From contig NMRA01000063.1 of assembly GCA_002633005.1 (NCBI GenBank), positions 248,001-312,000 of the forward strand: a DNA stretch of 64,000 nucleotides. Direction: 5' to 3'. Of this stretch, positions 24,001 through 39,000 are shown in pieces. Under the pieces are notes generated by a model. It worked only from the letters and a program-made list of their open reading frames with translations. It ran no database searches and was not told the origin of the DNA. The first letter of the stretch is position 1; each line of letters starts with the position of its first letter. This stretch comes from Phoronis australis. Its lineage: Eukaryota; Phoronida; Phoronidae. The translations under genes and the position numbers were made by a program.

Positions 24001-27000
24001 TGATGGATTAAAGGAGGGGTCTAGGGGCCATGGCCCCCTCTAAAATTTTCCCACATTCCATATGGCAGTTCGGGGGTGTGAATGTCTGACAGGCAAAATC
24101 CTGGATCCACCCCTGGGTTTCATGTCCACGCAACAAGTTTAAATGTGTTCCGTGTTGAATACGCCAGGCTGCTACAAGTGCAGACAATTGCTTTGTGTAG
24201 GAGGTGTAGCACAAGTAAGAAGAAGAACACAGGACAATTCTGGAGTTTTCCTGGTTGAATTAGACGTAAGTGCAATTTATCGCACTGCACAATGCGCCTT
24301 TCCCCATTGTTGTCCCACTTCCTACTTGACCGTTCCTTGATTGAAGTTGCTGATTTTAATATGAGCTCCGTGCATGTGACGCAGTCGAGTTTATGGGACG
24401 TTGTTTGAAGCACATAAATGTTATTAATAGTTTCCTTTAACAATTACCGTTAGTATTTCTGCTTTTTCAGCTTTTAAGCATTACCAACAGCAAGATTGCT
24501 GAGACTATCTATGAACTCACTGATGGCCTCATACACACTGCAAATTCTGTTGAGGCACAGCAGGTGGCTCTCAATGCCAAATCAAGTGTCTCCATGTGGG
24601 TTCAAGCTAGGTACGTAGGTGAATCTTCATATTCAAGGCCAGGTTGCCTAAGGGTCTAGGATTCTGTTAAAATAAAGTTCTTAGTTGGCCAGATACTGAC
24701 AGTTGGCTGAATTATATCAAGTTTTTAGTGTTTTTTCTTGTTTTCAGTTCGTAAGTTTGAGGTGAAGATGTTTGATTAACTGTATCATCAATAATTCAAT
24801 GATTTCAAACCAGTCTATCAAAACAGACATATGGAACATCGAGAAACTACTGATTTTGAAGTTACAGTTGAGTGTCTTCAAATTGGAATAATTTTTGAAA
24901 ACTTCTCTTCGTGCGTAGAATTTTATCATTTGTTTTTAGTGACGGTTACTCAAAACCTACAAACTGTTCTGAGTTAAGATGGGAAGCCACCTTATACTCA
25001 TGTTTCAAAAAAGCATCAATAGCAATTTGTACATACATTGAATTTGTGACATGTCCAATCTCAAAAAAGTAAACCTTTCACGTGACATTTTGTTGAAACA
25101 GGGATAGCCAAGTTTCTTGGAAAAAATAAAAAAAATTCCCTGTGTGATTTTTTTTGTGAAAAATTATGGAAAAACTCATTTCTTAAGTCATATTGTTCTA
25201 AGTTAAAAGCATTTCAGTAAAAGTGTACACTAAAAGACTTAGATTTGTTTAGTATTGATGTGTTGGAATGTACTTGTGTATTGTTGTTGTTAATGCGCTT
25301 CTGTATTGTTGTCGTTATGGTTTAGGCAACACTTGAAACTTGTCCAAGTCATTGATGGGAAAAGACTGTCTGGGAGTTCTGCTCAAGAGATTATAAACAA
25401 TCTTAATGACGGTGAGGCACCCTGGGTTAAACATGGTTCAAAATTGCAAATTTCCATTTTCCAAGGGCTTCTAAAGTCCCGTTCACACACTGCCTACCCT
25501 AGAACAACTTGCACTAGCGCAATTTACCCCACTTTTAAGTGGAGCGTGCACGCACGCACACATCAGATAATTGAGGTAAGGCAGAAGTTGTCACTCTGTG
25601 CATGACAATCAACACTTAATGCGAGCATGGTATGCAAAAGTAAACCCATCTGTATTCTAATGCAGCTGATAGTTACTTCTACCTTGCCCCAGGTCTGTGG
25701 CCACACAGGAATTAGAAGTGGCGCAAGTTACCCTAGAACAAGTTACCCCATCTCAATAAAGTGAAGTAAGTTTTCACAGGTGTGGCAAGTTGCACTAGTT
25801 TGAATAGCGTGCACACAGCCTCCAAACCTAGCGACAACTTATTCCAGGAGTAACTTGTTCCTGGGTAAGTCTATGTGTGAATGGTGCTTAAAGGAGAATG
25901 CCTCCCGATTTAATTAGTCTTTTTTACCATCTTAATATATCTATATCCACATCACCTCGTATACGGTTGATCTTACCTCGCCGAGAGGTGTCGCGTTAAC
26001 CTGTGAGGAAGGTGAGAAGTGACGTCAGTGGTTGTTCTGCAGAGTGCGTGCCGTTTGTGCGAATTATGAAGCTGTGAGGAAAGCGGGTTTATCATTTTCT
26101 CGATTTCCTCGAGAGCCCATAAGGCTGTAAGTGGCTTGCATTTTGTCGGATCTGTTGTTGATGAGTTTTTGATTATGGAGAATTGTAGTTGGCCATGAAA
26201 ACATAAACAATTACAATTAATTCGAGACATGAAAACATAACGTTTTATATAACTTGTTTGATGACTCACTCATTCGTGAGGCTTCTGTTTGGTTCTCTGA
26301 CTATAGGATGTTTTCACCAGTTCTTTTTCTCAGCCCTCAAAAAAACATCCTAAGCACACCACTGTTTAGTTGTGGTTGCAAAATCAGGATGGTCCGTGAG
26401 ACATATCTGTGCTTCTCCAAGAAGGCGTTTCACCGGCGGAATTTCGTAGCAGCAAACGCAAGCGTCAGTCGTTTCCATTATCGTGCAGTTAGCTCACTGA
26501 CACCATAACAACTCATTCAAACAGTTTTTGGAACCATTTATCTATATGTTCTGTTGTCTGTGCACGTTCACTGCGCCTCTCTAGTATTTTTTTATCAGTG
26601 TATTCCGGTTCGAATGGATAGCCTGTGAAACCTAACGATCGACCTGTGAAGTCTTCGTTGGATGAGCACTCATTTAAGTTCGGACTGCGAGTTGCCACGT
26701 TGACGTTTATTATTGTGCGAGTGCGTTCTGTTTCAAAATGAATTATTCTCACCCAAACCAATGCTTATATAAAACTGAAACATAGTCTGTCTCATTAGAT
26801 ACAATTTGTAATGCCTTAGAGTGTTCGTAAGTGCAAATGTTTTGAGACATGCCATAAACATCCCCACTAAACGAGATGACGTCAAACCCCACTGATCAGG
26901 GAAAACTGTGTGGTTTGGCAGATTGAACTAGACCGTATTTATCCACCTTGGCTGTGTCGCGCTCAGCTCACGATCAAAGGGATGCCGCCTAGCTGCTCTA

Positions 27001-30000
27001 TTCATCGAGTCACGAGCGAGGATAATTGGCTTCGCTGATGCGGATACAATCTAGCCTTGATGACCGTACTTTTTCTGGAGAGCATTTTACACAATTTTGA
27101 GCATAATATTTGAAAATATTAGAGAAAAAATGTTGGTACAACTTTGAATTTTTCAAATCGGCCGAGGATAAGAGATTTTGCAACAAAGCAACACTCACGA
27201 CTACTTTTATTCGGTGCACACGAATACAAAAATATAGGACCCAAGTTAGGACAGTATTAATGTAGACCTACTACAGTCTGTCTGGCTAATGCCGGAGGTT
27301 TCCGGCTGCCTAGCATTGATCTAAGTAGGTCAAACTCAATTCAAAAATTCAAAAACAACGGCCAATCAGAAAATTTAAAAGGGCCTAGTTTGGTTGGGAT
27401 GCTTAGAGACAAGCATAAGATGGTAAGTATTCATAAAAAAACTGTTTGTGATTGGCTAATTGAGTCGCATTCCTTGATTGTTCATCGATTCTTAACAAAT
27501 TTGTCGTATTTAAAAGTCTTCAAATGCCAAAAAGACCAAATCCGTTTTTCGTGTTGGCAATAATGACGGGATTGCTTTGGAAATCGTCTTTAGATAAGGT
27601 TTGGCAAAGAGAGTATTGCGAGTTTCTGAGTGATTCACTAAGGCTTCGATTAAAATTCACATCTTACCAGCAGCTTCTGTTTTTTCATCGTCACTCAGGT
27701 TCCATTTTCTTTAAAAATGAAGTTAATTTTCTTCATTGCACAGTGGAGCAGACGACGGAAACGGAGTCATAGTGCGCAGCGCCACTGCCTGTCGCCTGGG
27801 ATATCGCAGCAGAGCCTATACTTGAGCCATGATAGTTCCGTTACGAATGCGTCGTGTTCCGAATTTGACACTTGAAGTTAGATTTGAGCCCCCCCACACT
27901 AAAACTGCACACATTTAAATCTTTTTTCATCCGTATAATTTTAATTACCGGGGTTAATTAATAAAGTCAACATTTCCCTGCGCTCTTACTGTTTTATTTT
28001 TTTGCGGCAGTCAAGGGGCCGGGCCCCCTGGGCCCCCCCCCTAAATCCGCCTATGTCGCATGCACGTGGAGGGCATAGCCTTATTATATTACAGAATTTG
28101 AAGGATTTGAGGATGAAATTAATGAAGATTCGTCCGATAACGATCTCGACTTACCTGGTGGCTCCGAAGCTCAATGGATTGAAGGCGATCGCGAGCCCGC
28201 TGACCTCGGGTTTTCTGCGACTCCCGGTTTGGCCACGGGAATACGCCTGCCCGAAGATCCCCAGCCGCTTGATTTTTTTAAGTTGTTCGTCACCGCTGAT
28301 GATCTTAAAGAAATGGCCTATGAAACCAACAGATATGCGGCTGACGGAACTCTCTAAAAATCAGGATAGGCTGAAGGAGAATTACCGGCTTAGGAAGTGG
28401 CGAGACACGACGTGGCAAGAAATGAAGGTTTTCTTGCTATGACCATCGCGATGGGACTAGTTGTCCAGCTAGATTTGTCTTCATACTGGACAACTGATGA
28501 GGTTTGTGAAACAACTTTCTTTCGAAAGTTTATGTCCCGAGACAGAGTTTGGCTGCTGACGTCCTTTTTTCACCTGTCAGATAATGCCAACCAAATTCGT
28601 CATGGCCTACCTGGATTTAACCCATTATACAAGCTTGGATCATTATACCAGAACATTATTTCTTGCTTTCATTCTGTACATACATCTCATCAGCAGCTCT
28701 CATTAGACGAAGGAATGGTGCCTTGGAGAGGAAATTTATCTTATCGTGTTTATAACTCCGTAAAACCAAAAAAGTATGGAATAACAGCCTACATGATTTG
28801 CGATGCTGTAACTGGACATTGTTCAAAATTCAAACTGTATTCTGGCAAAAGTGAAACACCCCCTTCTGAAGACGGAACAACATATGATCTAGTAATGCAT
28901 TTGATGCAAGAATACTTTGGGAAAGTCTATATTTTATTCATGGACAATTATTATAGTTCAATTAAACTTAATAAAGATCTGTGGGAGTTTGGTTGCGGTG
29001 TGACAGGAACTCTTCGTCAAAATCGACGCGGTGTGCCTCAATTTGTAAAGAATAAGAAACTCAATAAGGGAGATATATTTTGTGTGCATGATAATAACCT
29101 ATTACTTGTAAAATTTCATGATAGAAAAGTGGTTCGTTTATTGACAACTGTAGATAAATGTAGCAAAATAACAACTGGCAAAACAAATCCACTTGACCAA
29201 ACCCCTGTAGAGAAGCTAGCAGTAGTGATAACGTATGATAAATTCATCGGTGGAGTAGATCACTCTGACCAAATGGTCAGCTATGCTACCTTTAATGCTC
29301 GAACCCTTAAATGGTGGAAGAGGGTCATATTTCATGTTTTATCATCTGTACTGAATGCGTATCTGGTGTACAAATACGTAACCTCTGATCGTGTTCCACT
29401 GCTAAATCGTCAGTTCAGGCAAAAGCTAATTAGTGACATAATTGCATCTGTTGATGACGATGTAATACAACCGTCTTCTTCTGTCGGTAGGCGATCCTCT
29501 GGTGAGCCGCTTCTCCGTCTTCATGGTAAACACTTCCCAGAGCGTATCATAGCCACAGGTACTAAGAAAAACATTTCTCGAGCCTGTGTTATATGTCAAC
29601 CTGCTGAACGGAAGCGTTTATCGAGAGTACGGGAGAAGCGAAAAAGGCCGGGTAGAGAATTGTCTTACCAATGCAATAGCTGTAAAAAGGCACTGTGTGT
29701 TGTGCCATGCTTCAGGTTGTATCATAGCTATAAGAATTATGAAAAAGCATATTACGATGAACAACAAAGTGCTGAAGATGCATAACTGCAGTTTGACACA
29801 CCTGAAATACCTGTGGATGTGAAAATTAGGCATTAGTTAATGTCATGCAATATCAAAATTTAGTTTTGGTTAGTATGGATTGTAAATACAATCATTTATA
29901 TAACATTACCATGTGATATGAATCGGTGTTGAACATGCAGTTTTCTGAGCATAACATGCCAGTAACTTACCTCAACTTGCTGTAACGTGGCCTCTTGTTT

Positions 30001-33000
30001 GGAATGGGCACTTGATACTGAATTCAGAACACTTCTACCCTTGTTTTGCATGACATGTTGTCTCATATTGTAGTTATATTTGTTTATTTTGCATGAAAAC
30101 ATTGACAAATACTGTTTTTACACCTTTACCTTTGTTTGATTTGTCATCAGGTGCATATGTCATACTTGTTTTGCTAATTGTTATGATAGTGGGGGGCCCT
30201 GCCGAGGCCGTGTGAGTGCATGCTAATTCAGTGTTTGGTGACAGAAATCTGTTGTGAAACAATAATTCGATTTTATATCCTATGGTCAGATGTTAGGAGA
30301 ACCTTTATTCATATATTCATATACAATATTCGAATCTTGGTTATTGTATTTATAACTTTTGCCCTGACGGTTCTGTGGAAGGGTAACCTGACTTCGCGAC
30401 GAGCTAGTAACTAGATTTGCAGTTTCGTGACTAATTCACCAAAGTAATCACGTGCACATTTTTTCTTTGGATCTCAGTTTTTTCATGACTGGAAGTTTAG
30501 TTTCCAACTTTGGCTGGTTTATGTTCGTGATGTCTTCAGTCCGGCCACGATGGGTCTTATCGGGTTTCGAGCCACTGAAGGGTTTTGTGTGTTTAGAACT
30601 GAAAAAAATTGCAAGTCAAAAATTACAACACACAGCTATGTTCTCCTGTCGGTATTTCACAGACAAATAATTTGAATTTACCACCGAAGAGACCCCAAAC
30701 TCCCGCGACCGACCTTGGTAACTTGGCCTACCGAACTTTGTAGGCTACGGTACGTCCAAATACCTAAAAATCCGTAACAGCGAAATAACATGTTTGTTCA
30801 ATAACTTGGTGTATTTGTAATGGTTTTATATCGAATTTTGATGTTTTATTGGTGTAAAATGATGAATTCAAGTGATAAGCTGATACCAGTAAGCGTGTTA
30901 TGAACTGCTGAACAGACTGTATTAAAAAAATTTGACGTCATTGGTTAATTTCAACACCTCCGTCTGCCGTCAGGTAAGAGAGCTGTACTTGCTTTTATCA
31001 AGTGGAACTACTTGATCTCAATTGATACAAACTTTTGAGGTTATTTTTTGGGTGGCATTCTCCTTTAAGATTATTGTGAATTGAATGTCTGACAGTACCT
31101 ATGGTACACATTCTAAGATTATTGTAAACTGAATGTCTGACAGTAGCTATGGTACACATCTTGAACATTGTAAATTGAATGTCTGACAGTAACTGGTACA
31201 CATTTTTTGAATATTGTGAACTGAATGTCTGACAGTAGTTACATATTTCTACAATACATGTGTAAAGTACCATGTCTCAGACTTCTTATTTATCTTCAAA
31301 GAGCAGAGATATCAGCCATCAAAGTCCATTTTAAAGCATTTTTCCAAATCTTCAATATTAACGCTCAATATATCCATTACTTAAAGGTAAATGAAACACT
31401 GAGATGCACTTCTCTCTGCCGCACATGATAGAATATGTGCGTAAAATTTCTTACTAATTGATGGATGCTTAAAAAAGATCATAAATCAAGAGGTCTGAAA
31501 GTGGCTGATAAAGGTTGGCCACATAATTGATTGAAATTAAGTCCCCAAAATATTGCAGATTTTAGCATTGAAATGTGTAGCAATGACTAATAAAGATTAG
31601 ATTTTTAATAACTTGTGAGTGATGCATTTTTGTAAAAAAATCATGAAAATTATTACTTTTAACAGATTCTCTGATATTTTCTATGATATACTTTATTAGT
31701 TTTTTGTTAAATGCTGTGAATAGTTAAGCTTTAGAAGTGAAGGCTTCTTGGCATGTCAAGTTAATGTGATGTGCTGCTTGTAGAAGGATATTGTATCCTT
31801 TGTTTTCTCAGGTAGAACGTACCTTGGCATGTTACCTGTTACTGAAGCTGACAGTCCGAAGACTAAAGGTCAAAATGTAAGTCTAAGTTGTTTTTCAGTT
31901 AAAGATCAATAAAAAGTGATTTTTGCTATCCTGAATGAAATATCACTGTACAATTCGTGTTTTAACTTTGCAATTTTGCCATGTACTGTTTCTCATTCTT
32001 AAGCTATGTTCAAATCAACTAAACATGGTTGTAACTCTTTCTATAGTTGTAACTGTTATGCACTTGTTTCTGTTCATTCTGACTGTTAAAACTGTCTAAC
32101 CCTAGTTCGTGTTATCAGTCACTAGTTGTCACTGACATTGCTTCTTCCATTCACCCCAGTTAGTGCCTTGGTGTGTCGTTGTTTCCAGATTTGACAGCAG
32201 TGCCACCTACAGTGTTAAAACTTAAACAACTGCCTTGTCCCACTGTGTTACAATGGGTACAACCTCTCACTGAACCACTCTCGCAGAGGATTATAATTTT
32301 GTTACAGATATAGCTTTTAAAATCAAGTTTAAAATGTTTAGACTGATAGTTACAACATATCAATTTAAAAGTTACAGTTGCTTTGGTGACTGAGAACAGT
32401 ACATTAAGGCAGATGTGCTTATGTTCAAAATAGAACCGAGCATTGTTGACATAGAAACATGATATTAGATTCTTCAAACTTGCTATAATGTCATTGGAAT
32501 CTGTTCAAGTATAACTTCATCATTCAATATTGTAATTATTATTATTTTGCTCTGGATAGCAATTTTTGTGACCTTTCACTCATTTAAGTGAAACTCAGTG
32601 GCGGATCTACGTTTTCAGTAAGGAGGGGGTTTAGGATTTCCGCAAAGGTCGAATCCTAGGGGCATGGCGCCGAGCGGGGGGAGGTCGGGAGGGGTGGGGT
32701 TTCCCTCCTCCCGTGTAAGACATTCTTGTGTTTTTGTAGCCAAATATTGAGATTTCCATGCATCCTGGTAAGTTTCTGGCATATAACATGTCTGGAGTTT
32801 TTCTTAAGTTAATTTAAAACCCTTCTCGATTTCGTCACATGAACTTGGCTCAGTTGGCTCATAAGTTTCGTGAAACCATATTTTGCACATTTGGGTATGA
32901 GTCACTCCACCAGCAAAAATTTTTGCTGGAACATCTGCTTACACACACCTTTTTTAGCATACGAAAAGTCATATACGAAAAAGTGTGTTGTGTATACAGG

Positions 33001-36000
33001 GGTTTAGACAACTTCCAAATATTCAAGAGCATAAGGAGCACCGACGGGGCGTAAAGACTTGAATATCAGATGATCGCGTAAAAGCAGCCTCAAGTTGTTT
33101 AAAAACGAAGACCTGTACTGTTAGTCCGGAAATAAACATGTGTTCTGTCTCGTTATGAGAAAAACTGGCGAACGATGGTGCTCTCAGCTCATAGTCTATT
33201 ATTAAAAGCGACAATAAATAATTAAGTATTACTTTATTAAGCTGAATCACGTTGACAACAATTGAAAAACGTCAAATGTATCAGGAAACAAAACATCTGA
33301 AAAAAGGTTCACGAAACCAAAACATCCTATGCACAGTGGTGAAAAGATTTGCTCGACCAGTTTGTAGAGGGACCACATGTACACTGAGAGTACACAAAAG
33401 GCTGACCTGGTCCGTCACGAGACCTGTGCTTATTATCCCTATAAAAATAGTTGATCTGTCGCGGGACCAAACAGTACTGGCTGAGATAAATAGTTTTACA
33501 AAGCACACTTTGATAAAAAAAATCACAAGACTAGTTCGCCGAGGGACCAGAAGTACACTGAAACTCAATATCTACACAAATCAAACTGGCCTGGTCCGTC
33601 GCGAGACCTAAAGTGTACTATGCAAAAAATTGAAAACTTCTCTCTAGACACTTTTTAATCCCCAGTGGTTACTCATACGTTAGTCCTATCCTTCTGTTGT
33701 CTAGACTGCCGAGGAATCTGTATATCGGATCCAATGGTTTGCTCGTCTTGGAACCATTCTACCCAGATGTCTTCGACGTTTGTTCCCAACGTTTGCACTT
33801 CGTCAACTGCTGTGTCAATGAGCTTGTAAGCCACTACAATGTCAGCATCTCGTTTCGCAGCTCAGTTGGCACTAGAACCCCTGAGGTTGCCAAGTCCATT
33901 CTAAAGACTTACATGCGCAACTAAATTTGATTCGTTCATCATGGACTACTTCAAACCTTGACGATGTATCCCAGGACCTATTTGCACCTCTTGCAATTTT
34001 CGAAATAAACGTCCCAATGTCTGAACGCTTGAAACCCGAAGTACTAACATCAAATAAATGCCCATGGACATGAGCGTTTCATCAGGTGGTCCTTTCTGCG
34101 GAAATTCCCATTATAGAAGACGGCAGTGTGCTTATTGCAGGTAGAAAGACGGTAGCTGTTGAGGTTGGAACTAGAGCTCCTTAGGAGGCCCACTGAACAT
34201 TGCACAAGTCCCGCAAGACTTTGTTGTGAAAAAACAGCCTCCCTGCAATTTCTGGTACTGTACACTGTTCGCGAATACGGTCACTTTGTCAATGTGAGTG
34301 CCCCCTTGGTCATTCCTTGTGTAGACATAACTTGTTAGAGTGTATGTTCAAACGGACTCGCGACCTGACCACGGCGCCCGCCACAATAGCATTTCTTCGG
34401 AAAAAGAATTTTTCTCAAAAATATTACATGTACATGTACACTGTATGATATTGCGCAAGACTTTACTATACATCAGTCAAATTTGAGTTACAAACGTGTG
34501 GAGTGTAATAGAATGACGCGGCATGACAGATGAGGTAAAAACGTTGCGTCAATTCGCCTGAATATCAGGGTTGCGGCACCACAGTATTTCCCCTAATCAA
34601 ATCAAAACATATCTTAGAGTGAAGAAGCTAGTTACCTTAAGAAATCAGCTATTGAACTGCTCTTTCAGCGGTGGATCCATCTAAAATGCTTGGCTACTTC
34701 AGAACTGTCGACGGAAGGGTGCGCACAACTGATCTCCGCGCGTTTTGGCGATGAGCCACGAAGACTCAACAATTCCCAATGCAAAAAATTATATTTTCAG
34801 AGTGAACCTCTCCCTCAATTTACTTGGGGTTTACACACGCTGGTGGTGCCGTTTTTGTTTTGTTGGAGACGTTTTAGTTTTTTTTATTTTTGGGTCCTGG
34901 CCCAAGGGGGGGCTTAAACCCCCTGAACCCCCCGTAGATCCGCCACTGAAACTAAGTTATCATATTTTTTAAAACGTTACATTGTTATGTGCATTATAGC
35001 AATTGATTTTGCAGCTTAAAGATCTGGTTGCCAATAACATGAAAAATTTGAATGCCGACCAAGTTTCTTCACCTGCAGCTTCGGCAACATTCCTGAAGAT
35101 GCTTCCATACTTCAGAACAGCTGACAAAAATACTTTGCTTCAAATTCTTAAGAGTGATGACAATATTGACATCCTGTAAGTAAATTGTTGTGTATTCAAT
35201 TGAAATATTTAAAAATCATTTTCATTGGCTTTGTATTACATGCAGTTTTGATTTCCGTGTCGTTACGCACTCACGCAGTGGAATGCGTTATGCACCCGCG
35301 CTGTGGAATGAGTATCCCAATTGACTGGTCGGCCAGTCGGGATACATCGGTGTCATTATCAGTTTGGCAGTGGCAAACCAATGTTTACTCAGTCCAGCTC
35401 TCTTATTGTCTGCTTCCATCTGAAAAGCTCAGGTAATCCATAATTATGTTGTAAACAGTGCGCCTGACGCTAACCGATATTTAAAAATACTATTTGCAAA
35501 CGATGTTCAACAAGTGTCGTGAAGCAGATGTGCTTTGCATGAAATATTTTGCCAAAAAACTTTGAATGGAGAAAAACGGTTGACTGTCAGAGAAATTAGA
35601 CTTAACTTTCACCTGTTGATTCCTTTGTGTGACTAAGCTCTGACCAGCTTAACCACAGTATTGTGTACCAACACAAAAGGCATGCAGGACAACTTTAATG
35701 GAGTGTGGTTTTAGATTAGATCATGATAGTGAAATTTTTTGTTTCTTACATTCCATGAGAGTGGTACATAATGTGATTGCTCATAACTTTACATTACTGA
35801 AGTAAGGATAGTCATGTAATGTGATAGCTGGTTATGCACCCACGCTGTGGAATGAGTATCCCAACTGCCTGGTCGGCCAGTTGGGATACAGTCTTGTTGT
35901 TATCTGTTTGACAGTGGCAAACCAATGTTTACATACTAGTCTGGCTTTCTTATTGTCAGCTTTCATTTGATGCTCACGTAATCCAGTAATTATGTTGTAA

Positions 36001-39000
36001 ACAGCTTGCCTGATGCTAACCGCTATTTAAAAATACTATTTGCTAATGACTTTCAACAAATGTCGTGAAGCAAATGTATTTTGTATGAAATACTTTCACC
36101 AAGAACTTTGAGTGGAGAAAAACAGTTGACTTTGAGAGAAATTAAGACCTAACTTTCACCTGGTTATTCCTTTGTGTGACTGTAAGCTCTGACCAGCTTA
36201 ACCACAGTATTATGTACCAACGAGTGTAATTCTAGATTAGATTGTGATGGTGAAAATTTCTTTTTACATAAGCTTCAAAAGTTATCCCCTGGATAAGTTT
36301 GATTGTTGCATGACGTCAAGTGCATTGTTCAACAATCAAACTTATCCAGCAGATAACTTTTGAAGCTTTATGCAACTCAGCCCTGGAGAATGGTATGTAG
36401 TGTCATACAGAATCAGTACTTTCCATCACTGGAGTGAGGATAGTCAATGGTCACCCCCTGGATAGTGATGTTGGGATCATAAGGCTAAACAGTCCTGAGA
36501 GACTGTAACAGAAAACCACAGATCTTTTCGGCTGATTACATTTTATTGCCGGTGAAAGGGGTGGTTTGAAGATAAGAGGTGCCTGAAAAAATATGACTCG
36601 AGCATTTACATTTTCGCCCTTTTCAATGCCATGTAAAAGTTTAAGAATTTAATTCCCTATAAAAATCTGAACACAAACATTTTTTTCACTAATATCGATA
36701 AAGTTTTGGCTGATATCTTTCAAAAGCAGTCTGGCCAGCCTGGCAGAGTGGAGAAGTGTCTCAAAGATTACTACGTGGTAAAGCGGTTTCACTGTCAACA
36801 AAGAAAGATGTCAAAATTGCCTTACAGTTAACATTTTAAAACTAGTTCATGGTATACTATTGAGTAAACTTGTTCTAGTAAGTTTAGCAGTAAAATTGCA
36901 AATTTAATGAACGTGGTATAACCACAAGAACGTAACTGGCACAATATAGTGAGTAATTAGTCTTTCTAGTAGAGCAAGTGAAATTACAACTGAAATTGTG
37001 GCCATTTCAAAATGAAAGTGGGGGAAAAGTAAAGGGGGTAAATACCGTATTCGCCATAATAACCGCCCATGCCCCTATAAGCCCCCCACGCGTTTTCAGA
37101 CTTTTTTGCTAAAATAAGCGCCCAGTCCATGAACGTGTATGTGCGAAAAATGCCTTACCTACAGTCCTAAAATTCTACAGTAACGTCTTCAATTTATCAA
37201 TAATATCCGATAGTCCTGAAAAAAATCGTGCGCAGAATTTGGAGACCACGAGCCTCGCCTCTGTGTCGGTATTTAGCCATGACTATACACTTCAAACTTC
37301 CGCCATGCCTCAAAACGAACACAAAAGTTCTGCTGATATTGCGAGGACCAGTGGTCTGGCCTTTCAGAACAGAAGTAGTGTACTTGTCTACCGGATTGCT
37401 TTGTAGATATTTCCCGCTTTCAACAGGAATCCAAATTTCTTTGAAGGCCTACACTTGAAAATCGCGAATCGAAGACTAATAAAAAGCTTGGCCAGTGTTA
37501 AAAGGAAGCGCACCCTACATACATGAACCTGTCATCAAAAACATTAGTCGGGAACTATCTATTCATGGAACTGGTAGCATAGCATCGGCATGAAATGAAT
37601 GTTGGCATTAATTTTTGACAGTTTCTAATACTGTAAAAATGTTTGCGTTATTTTTAAGATGAATTGTTTGATTAACCACAATTGGTGTTTTTAAGCCAAA
37701 TATCTAATAAAAGGACCATTCACAGTGAATGCTTACACACCCTTACACCGAAGAATAACTGTCAGATAGTCACGTATGTCGATCGTTTTTAGCACATGAG
37801 ACCAGCAAGTGCTGAATGAAAAACGCTCTGGTTTAGGCCTACTGCTTGTGCAAATTTCTTTAGATACAATGCACATCTAGCTCGTTACATTGCGTGGCTC
37901 CGTCCAAAAGATGGTGTCTGCTCTGGCAAATGAACTCTGGTGACATGCACTCGATCGCTTACTCAAAACGCAGACAACTTCAAAACAAACGTCACGTGAC
38001 AACAACATGTGTGTTTGTTTAGACATTTTTCTCATGTTGCCGATCATACATGTAGATGTCACGATGTAGCACAGATTTGTACTTAAACCTGCCGTGATCG
38101 CGACTCCACTGGAACTTAAAAATCTTAGGGACGCTACTTGGAAAACTTAAGGAGGATTTCAGGTAATTTATTTGAGTCAAAACTATTTTTATTTTTAGTT
38201 GCCATATCGACGATTGCGAGGCAGGCAGTCAGCGAGTTTTCGCCCTGGGATTTCAGCACAATTTTCTGTAAAATGATCGTAATTTGGCAGCAAAATTTGA
38301 TAGCAATGCACCACGGTTTTGTAGAAAGTCTTTCATAGATTACAGATACGTCACAGAGCGTAAATATGATGAATCTTAGCTTCCGATTTCACCCGTTTCG
38401 GAGACAGGGTTTCAACGGCCTTGGGTTATAATAAGCGCCCCCGCCCCCTGAAATGAACTTTTTTAAGTGCCCTGGGCGGTTATTACAGCGAATACGGTAT
38501 TTGCTCTTTATTTTAATGTTGTCCATTGTGAACACAGCTCCGAAAATCGCGCACCATCGTTGCGCACAAGGCATTAGGACTTAAGGTCTCTCGAAACAAA
38601 TTGACATTTGGATGGTTTATAAGAGCATAATTCTTTATTTCTCCTGTGAGTCTGCACCAATGTAATAAATGAGAGTTGTTCTGCTTTCTGTATCAGCTGT
38701 AGGTATCATGATCTCTTTTATAATCCATAAGGTGTGACTGGACAAAGACTTCAAATTAGTGATAAGCCAGTGGAGCATGAGACCCCTGAGGTCCCTGTCA
38801 TGTTCTCACAGCAATATTCCACCTTATGATTCTGACAACACCAGTTGATATGAGGACAATGTCCCAGTCAAACAAAAGAGAGATTATCACTTTGCTATTC
38901 AAGGTCCCATGCTATTCAAGGCTCTGTGCATCCAAGGGAGAGAACAGTGGTTGTTTATGGTATTCCTGTAATGAACTATTGCAAGTTTTAAGCACAGTGC

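Larger units (their letters stand above)
25892..31064. mobile_element. TTAA-flanked TIR element, copy 2, with nested cluster
   Basis: The left flank TTAA is at 25888-25891 and the right at 31065-31068, both intact. The ends are aggagaatgcctcccgattt and, reverse-complemented, aggagaatgccacccaaaaa. Compared with copy 1 the sequence breaks after gtgcaaatgttttg (about 26845) and resumes near 30190 (ccgaggccgtgtgagtgcatg). About 3.3 kb of foreign sequence was therefore inserted: a repeat at 26850-27480, a CAGTGGCGG-family fragment and a piggyBac transposase. Confidence 0.8.

Noticed and set aside
31225-31428. Short plus-strand frame after the 4-unit array
   Set aside because: It has no motif, splice signals or homology and partly overlaps the repeat.
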